From positions 1 through 48,478 of the forward strand of contig NZ_LGJH01000123.1 in the NCBI RefSeq assembly GCF_001298105.1: 48,478 nt of DNA. The letters run 5' to 3'. Position 1 is the first letter of the stretch, and each line of letters begins with the position of its first letter. Origin of the DNA: Novosphingobium sp. ST904 (GTDB lineage Bacteria > Pseudomonadota > Alphaproteobacteria > Sphingomonadales > Sphingomonadaceae). Made by a program: the position numbers and the translations under genes. The notes under the pieces were generated by a model. It saw only the letters and a program-made list of their open reading frames with translations. It did no database searches and was not told the origin of the DNA. This document shows positions 44,637-48,478 of the stretch, one piece after another.

Positions 44637-45653
44637 TCACGGGACGGGATTGACTGCGTCGATCACCGTGAGCCTTTCGAGCGGGCCGTCGGCCACGCGT
44701 GAATTGGTCACGAGAATCGTGGTGCCGGGCTTCAACTGGGCCTTCACTTTCTCGTAGAACGGACGCGGCACCCGCAAGCGGTTGATGACCGCCTCGTCTA
44801 CTATGGCCCCCTCATCCTCTCCGTGGCCTGGCAGGCCGACGTAGACCCACTCCGGCTTCCCGCTGCGCGTCGTCAGGGTGATGACGTGGGAACCGGGATC
44901 CTTGTCATTGACCTCGGCCACGCTGCGACCGATCTCGATCCCGTTGCGCAGCACGACGACACGCTGGTCGAGCTTGGAAACGATGATGGAAAGCGGCCCG
45001 GAACGGGCAAGCTCCGGCCGCCAGCGATATTGCTCGCCGCCGCTCAGCGGATGTCGTTCGACCACCTTTCCGGTAGCGTCGAACGGTGCCAGCAGGCTGT
45101 TGTCGCTGGTGCGGACATGCGCCTCGGCATTGCCTTCGACGACGACCGTCACGCCGAGCTTGGTAATCTCGAACAACTCGCGCGCGAAACCGTAGGGCAG
45201 GTGAACGCAGCCGTGGCTTTCGGGGTAGCCCGGCAACCCTCCCGCATGAAGCGCCACCCCGTCCCATGTCAGCCGCTGCTGATAGGGCATGGGAGCGTTA
45301 TTGTACGTGCTCGACCGGTGCTTGGCATCTTTCTGAAGGATGGTGAAGACTCCGGTCGGCGTCGCATAACCGGACTTGCCGCTGGACACCGTGGTCGCCG
45401 CAATCCGCACGCCGTTGCGATAGACGAGACCGATCTGCCGCGAGAGATCGACATAGATCAGCACCGGCCCACTTGGCGCAACGGATGGCGCCCAGACCCA
45501 TTCCCCCGGCTTGAGATGCTCGACCCTGCGGGCAAACTCGGGCGGCGAAGTTGCCCGGGCTCCCTGCGCCACGGCGGGCACCGCCGTGAACGAAAACACC
45601 CCGAGAACCAGCGCCGATATCGCCGATCGCACCGCCAACATGCCTGCCCGCAT
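44637..45653 (-). CDS. exported L,D-transpeptidase (YkuD domain)
   Basis: This is a periplasmic enzyme that would make 3-3 peptidoglycan crosslinks or anchor proteins to the wall. The 338-residue product has a signal peptide (about 1-30, ending AVPAVAQG). The YkuD catalytic domain spans about 63-175: VLIYVDLSRQIGLVYRNG, GYATPTGVFTILQKD, then LHAGGLPGYPESHGCVHLP with His136, His147 and the nucleophile Cys149. The C-terminal part (about 215-330) begins PLSIIVSKLDQRVVVLRNG, which echoes the start of a YkuD domain but lacks the Cys motif, suggesting a degenerate duplicate. The start ATG 45653 follows CAGGGAT. It stands alone downstream of the GlsB-like gene. Confidence 0.9.
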   Translation of the reverse strand: MRAGMLAVRSAISALVLGVFSFTAVPAVAQGARATSPPEFARRVEHLKPGEWVWAPSVAPSGPVLIYVDLSRQIGLVYRNGVRIAATTVSSGKSGYATPTGVFTILQKDAKHRSSTYNNAPMPYQQRLTWDGVALHAGGLPGYPESHGCVHLPYGFARELFEITKLGVTVVVEGNAEAHVRTSDNSLLAPFDATGKVVERHPLSGGEQYRWRPELARSGPLSIIVSKLDQRVVVLRNGIEIGRSVAEVNDKDPGSHVITLTTRSGKPEWVYVGLPGHGEDEGAIVDEAVINRLRVPRPFYEKVKAQLKPGTTILVTNSRVADGPLERLTVIDAVNPVP

Positions 45654-45722
45654 GAAAATCCCTGCAATATCCGCGAGAACCGAAAGCCGCGCCCGCCTGA
45701 GCCGAAGCGCAGCGCCTGTCGA

Positions 45723-45986
45723 TCAGCGCACCCGGCCGCGTTGCACCAGGTTGACGATGGCCAGCAGGATAACCGCTCCGAGGAAGGCGACAATCAACCC
45801 GACGATGGAGAATTCCTGGACCGATCCGACGATGCCGAACCGATTGGCCACGAAATTGCCGATCACCGAACCGACGCAGCCCACGACGATGTTCCAGATA
45901 ACACCCATCGAGGCATCGCGGTTCATCACGAGACTGGCCAGCCATCCAGCGATGCCGCCAACGATCAATGCGATAATCCAGCCCAT
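45723..45986 (-). CDS. GlsB/YeaQ/YmgE family small membrane protein
   Basis: This 87-residue, three-helix membrane protein belongs to the family named 'transglycosylase-associated'. It has the N-terminal MGWIIALIVGGIAGWLAS, central NIVVGCVGSVIGNFVANRFG and C-terminal FLGAVILLAIVNLVQR. Members are small Gly-rich, often stress-induced proteins; no enzymatic function is established. GGGAGAA precedes ATG 45986, which I prefer to the upstream frame extension. It lies upstream of the L,D-transpeptidase on the same strand, with a 69-base gap. Confidence 0.88.
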   Translation of the reverse strand: MGWIIALIVGGIAGWLASLVMNRDASMGVIWNIVVGCVGSVIGNFVANRFGIVGSVQEFSIVGLIVAFLGAVILLAIVNLVQRGRVR

Positions 45987-46256
45987 AACGTTCTCCCGAC
46001 CAATTGTCCGCATGGTGCGGAAACAAAATGCAATGTCGTATCAGCAAACCTGAAGTGGAATGACATTCACCGCCTGAAGCCGTTCGTCAGCAATGCTGCG
46101 CCTGCTGTCGGTAAAGGTCAACCGGCACATGCGCAATTCTACCTAATATCCCTGCCGAGGCTCGACTTATTCATCGCCCGGCGTGGAATAGAAAACTCAC
46201 ATGATGCATGGCGATGCAAAGTATCCGGCCATTTCCGGACCACATGTCTTGCCTAG

Positions 46257-46517
46257 GGTCAGGACCCATTAATCACGCCTGCGAGGTTTGAATCAAAATG
46301 GCTCAGAGCGAGGAAGGAAGGCGTAGTAATATGTCTATATTTCAAGCCTTTCTGACGCTGCACTGGGCCATTTTGATCAAATCCCTCCGGGACACCGGAA
46401 TGGCTTCCATCTCGAACCAAAGCGGCTTGGACGGGCAACCAGCCCGCCCGGCAGCCGCTTTGGCCCGATATGTTCGCCATTCCGGTGCCTCGCAGGCGTG
46501 ATTAATGGGTCCTGCCC
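46257..46517. mobile_element. 261-bp MITE-like element with 30-bp terminal inverted repeats
   Basis: The ends (46257-46286 and 46488-46517) are inverted repeats matching at 29 of 30 positions, with the mismatch at the third base. Both ends are flanked by CTAG (46253-46256 and 46518-46521), fitting a 4-bp YTAR target duplication as made by IS5-type transposases. Inside are two strong stem-loops: ATCAAAATGGC/GCCATTTTGAT (46292-46377) and CACCGGAATGGC/GCCATTCCGGTG (46393-46487), the latter enclosing CCAAAGCGGC/GCCGCTTTGG. No transposase is encoded, so it would need one in trans. A related copy begins at 48259. Confidence 0.8.
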
Positions 46518-46569
46518 CTAGAAGTCGGGAGGCCTGTCGGCGACCAAAGCGCCGGCTCCACCAAAAAAC

Positions 46570-47394
46570 CTAGCCCGCTTCCCCGCGAACTATCAGCGTA
46601 TCGGGCCGGATCGTGGTCAGCAAGGATGAGGAGAGGCTGCCGATCACCGCTTTTCGGAACCCGGATTCGCCATGCGCGGCGAGCACCACGAGATCGGGGG
46701 TTTGTTCATTGATGGCGCGATCGATGCAGCCTTCGGGTTCACCGTAGCTGATCCAGCCTTCCAGTCGCGATGTCCCGAACTCGGCAAACCGAGGGTCGGC
46801 GAGGAACGCATCCATCTGGGCTCTGGCCTCGACTTCGGTCTCATCCCGGACATGCGCGGAAACGCCCCAGCCCTCGAAAGCGACGTGGAAGGCATGAACA
46901 ACGTCGATGCGCGCCTTGGGAAAGAGCCGCGCGGCCGCCAGGATTGCCGCTTTCGAGTTCTCGGAAAAGTCGGATGGCGCAAGAATTCGCGCATAGGGAC
47001 GGCGAAGGCGCTGCTTCACCACCAGCACCGGCGCTCGGGCATGGTGCACGAGATAGTCCACCGCCGTGCCCAGGGCATAGTCCGTGACATGATTGAAGCG
47101 CGCTACTCCCACCACGATCAATGCGGCGCCCTGCTCCTCGGCGACGCGGGCAATCGTGGCGGGCGGAGAGCCCACGGGCAGGAAGATTTCCGCGCCTTCG
47201 CTCTGCTCCGGCAACGTGTCGCGAACCTCCTGGTCCAACGCCCGCGGGGGCAGCCGGGCATCCCCTTCCGCCTTGAGGACATGGACCACCTTGACCTGCA
47301 GCCCCAGATCGCGGCCCAGCGCGAAGGCACGATCGATCGCCCGGTCGCTCCGCGCGCTGAGATCGCTCGCGGCGATGATGGACCCTTGCAGCAT
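46570..47394 (-). CDS. tandem universal stress protein (UspA family)
   Basis: This 274-residue cytoplasmic protein consists of two Usp domains. The first (about 1-132) starts GSIIAASDLSARSDRAID and contains LIVVGVARFNHVTDYALGTA and APVLVVKQ. The second (about 134-272) starts ARILAPSDFSENSKAAI and ends LVVLAAHGESGFRKAVIGS and DTLIVRGEAG. The G-x-x-G-x(9)-G-S/T ATP loop is imperfect in the first half and partly kept in the second, so nucleotide binding is uncertain. GGGAG precedes ATG 47394. It is divergent from the YjdF-like gene and separated from the 261-bp element by about 50 bases. Confidence 0.9.
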   Translation of the reverse strand: MLQGSIIAASDLSARSDRAIDRAFALGRDLGLQVKVVHVLKAEGDARLPPRALDQEVRDTLPEQSEGAEIFLPVGSPPATIARVAEEQGAALIVVGVARFNHVTDYALGTAVDYLVHHARAPVLVVKQRLRRPYARILAPSDFSENSKAAILAAARLFPKARIDVVHAFHVAFEGWGVSAHVRDETEVEARAQMDAFLADPRFAEFGTSRLEGWISYGEPEGCIDRAINEQTPDLVVLAAHGESGFRKAVIGSLSSSLLTTIRPDTLIVRGEAG

Positions 47395-47556
47395 GAACGG
47401 CTCCCGCTGAAAAAATGGACCTTATGCGAGTGGCCTATCCCAAGTCTCCGCCAAGGTCACGCTTGCAAGTGCAGTGAAGGAATGCTTGCATCCATACGGC
47501 GAAATACCTGCAAAAGCCGGTGCATATCGTGCCAGACATTGCCGCATGGGAATCTC

Positions 47557-48258
47557 ATGACCGATCCAGAGCGCGACAGTTCGCAAATCCCGCCGCCGGT
47601 CGGCCGCAAGCAGGCGCTGGTAACTTACGCGATGCTGGCCGTCATGGCCTTCGAACTGGCGACGCTGCTCTGGACAGGTCGCTGGCCCCATGCCGTGCTT
47701 GTGCTGGGCCTCATGGCGATCATCGGCCTGCCGGTGTTTCACCGCCGCGGCGTGATCGCTCTGGTGCCGGTCGAAATCCAGGTCTGCGCCGTGATCTTCA
47801 TCTTCGCGACGCTGTTCCTTGGCGAGGTTCGCGATTTCTACATCCGCATCTGGTGGTGGGATCTGGTACTCCACACCAGTTCCGGCGTGCTGCTGGGGCT
47901 GCTGGGCTTCCTCATGCTCTACCTGCTCAACGAGAGCGAAACCGTCGGCTTTGCGCTGAGGCCCGTGTTCCTTGCCTTCTTCGCCTTCTGCTTCAGCGTG
48001 GCGCTCGGCGCGCTTTGGGAGATTTTCGAGTTCGCGATGGACCAGATCTTCGGGATGAACATGCAGAAGCCGATGCTGAACGATCCATCCGGGCTGACCG
48101 ACACGATGTGGGATCTCATCGTCGATACGATAGGCGCGCTCTTCGCCAGCCTTGCCGGGCTGCTCTATCTGCTGCGTGCCCGCAAGGAAGGCCGCAAGGA
48201 CTGGCTCCAGCGTTTCGTCGAACGGTATCCCAGGGTGTTCGGGGCGGATAAGTCCTAG
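47557..48258 (+). CDS. YjdF/DUF2238-like integral membrane protein
   Basis: This is a 233-residue inner-membrane protein with about six hydrophobic helices. The conserved-looking core is WWWDLVLHTSSGVLLGLLGF, GALWEIFEFAMDQIFG and DTMWDLIVDTIGALFASLAG, with charged residues embedded in helices as in the YjdF family. Its function is unknown. The start ATG 47557 has only a weak GGGAA upstream. The stop TAG (48256-48258) lies inside the CTAG that marks the edge of a mobile element, so the last residues or the stop itself could have been altered by the insertion. Confidence 0.8.
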   Translation: MTDPERDSSQIPPPVGRKQALVTYAMLAVMAFELATLLWTGRWPHAVLVLGLMAIIGLPVFHRRGVIALVPVEIQVCAVIFIFATLFLGEVRDFYIRIWWWDLVLHTSSGVLLGLLGFLMLYLLNESETVGFALRPVFLAFFAFCFSVALGALWEIFEFAMDQIFGMNMQKPMLNDPSGLTDTMWDLIVDTIGALFASLAGLLYLLRARKEGRKDWLQRFVERYPRVFGADKS

Positions 48259-48478
48259 GTCGTAAACCTAGGTCGTAAACTCATAAACGGCACCATCGAG
48301 GTTTGAGGCAAAATGGCTCAGCGCAAGAAGGGAAGGCGATGGAATATGTCGATATTTCAAGCCTTCCCGACGCAGCGTTGGGCCATTTTGGTCAAATCCC
48401 GAAGGGACGCCCAAATGGCTTCCATCTCGGACGAGACTGCCTTGGACGGGCAACCAGCCCGCCCGGCGGCACCTTCGG
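48259..48478. mobile_element. second MITE-like element, cut by the window edge
   Basis: The core from 48297 to the window end is clearly homologous to 46282-46467, with shared blocks such as AAAATGGCTCAG, GGGCCATTTTG and TTGGACGGGCAACCAGCCCG. The outer end differs completely: CTAGGTCGTAAAC occurs twice in tandem (48255-48267 and 48268-48280) and is followed by TCATAAACGGCACCATCGAGG-like sequence. One stem-loop (48310-48390) is complete; the second is truncated. The right end lies outside the window. Confidence 0.65.

Noticed and set aside
46259..46480. 73-codon minus-strand frame in the mobile element, with a similar frame at 48268-48453
   Set aside because: The similarity follows from the shared element core. 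The frames end in the element termini and overlap hairpin arms, so they are probably non-coding.

Overview
The window looks like chromosomal DNA from a GC-rich sphingomonad alphaproteobacterium (order Sphingomonadales; Novosphingobium or a close relative is my guess from protein style and gene order, not from a search). Support comes from the run divL-tsaE-amgK-murU-addB-addA-trxA, the recG/sdhE/mfd neighbourhood, a DivL pseudokinase with tyrosine in place of the phospho-accepting histidine, and short extragenic palindromes of the kind common in this order. Nearly all of the DNA is core chromosome. The only clear mobile sequences are two related small non-autonomous elements near the right end.

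Layout. 1-720: tail of an unrecognised gene, a REP-like palindrome and a small membrane protein. 723-7241: DNA repair and respiration (recG, host-attachment-family protein, sdhE, mfd). 7365-8930: secreted S10 carboxypeptidase. 9098-13030: cobalamin riboswitch, TonB-dependent receptor and PepSY membrane protein, a B12-controlled outer-membrane uptake operon. 13027-16953: degenerate-GGDEF/EAL protein, nadK, tRNA-Asn with a clear promoter, and an orphan histidine kinase with an in-frame stop. 17091-24241: secA, a small exported protein, an acyltransferase, argJ, a GST and an inositol-phosphatase-family protein. 24879-26227: OmpA-family protein, a bidirectional terminator and trxA. 26309-37348 (minus strand): the tightly overlapping operon divL-tsaE-amgK-murU-addB-addA, joining cell-cycle control, tRNA modification, peptidoglycan sugar recycling and double-strand-break repair. 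37551-41354: ahcY, with a perfect 20-bp operator-like palindrome and a strong leader hairpin, then katG. 42033-44542: ldhA-lctP, lactate production and transport. 44637-48258: L,D-transpeptidase, GlsB/YeaQ-type protein, the 261-bp element, a tandem universal stress protein and a YjdF-like membrane protein whose stop codon lies in the CTAG where a second, window-truncated element begins.

Quality. At least eight reading-frame breaks (recG, mfd twice, acyltransferase, argJ, addA, ahcY, divL N-terminus) and one nonsense codon (histidine kinase) interrupt otherwise intact, mostly housekeeping genes. Nearly all are explained by loss of one base, several in a GG, CC or CCC run. I read this mainly as consensus-sequence error and annotate the genes as full length. 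The most interesting non-coding signals are the two-hairpin mobile elements, the ahcY operator/leader, the 15-bp hairpin that buries the sdhE start codon, the nested inverted repeat between the histidine kinase and secA, and the B12 riboswitch operon with its PepSY partner.
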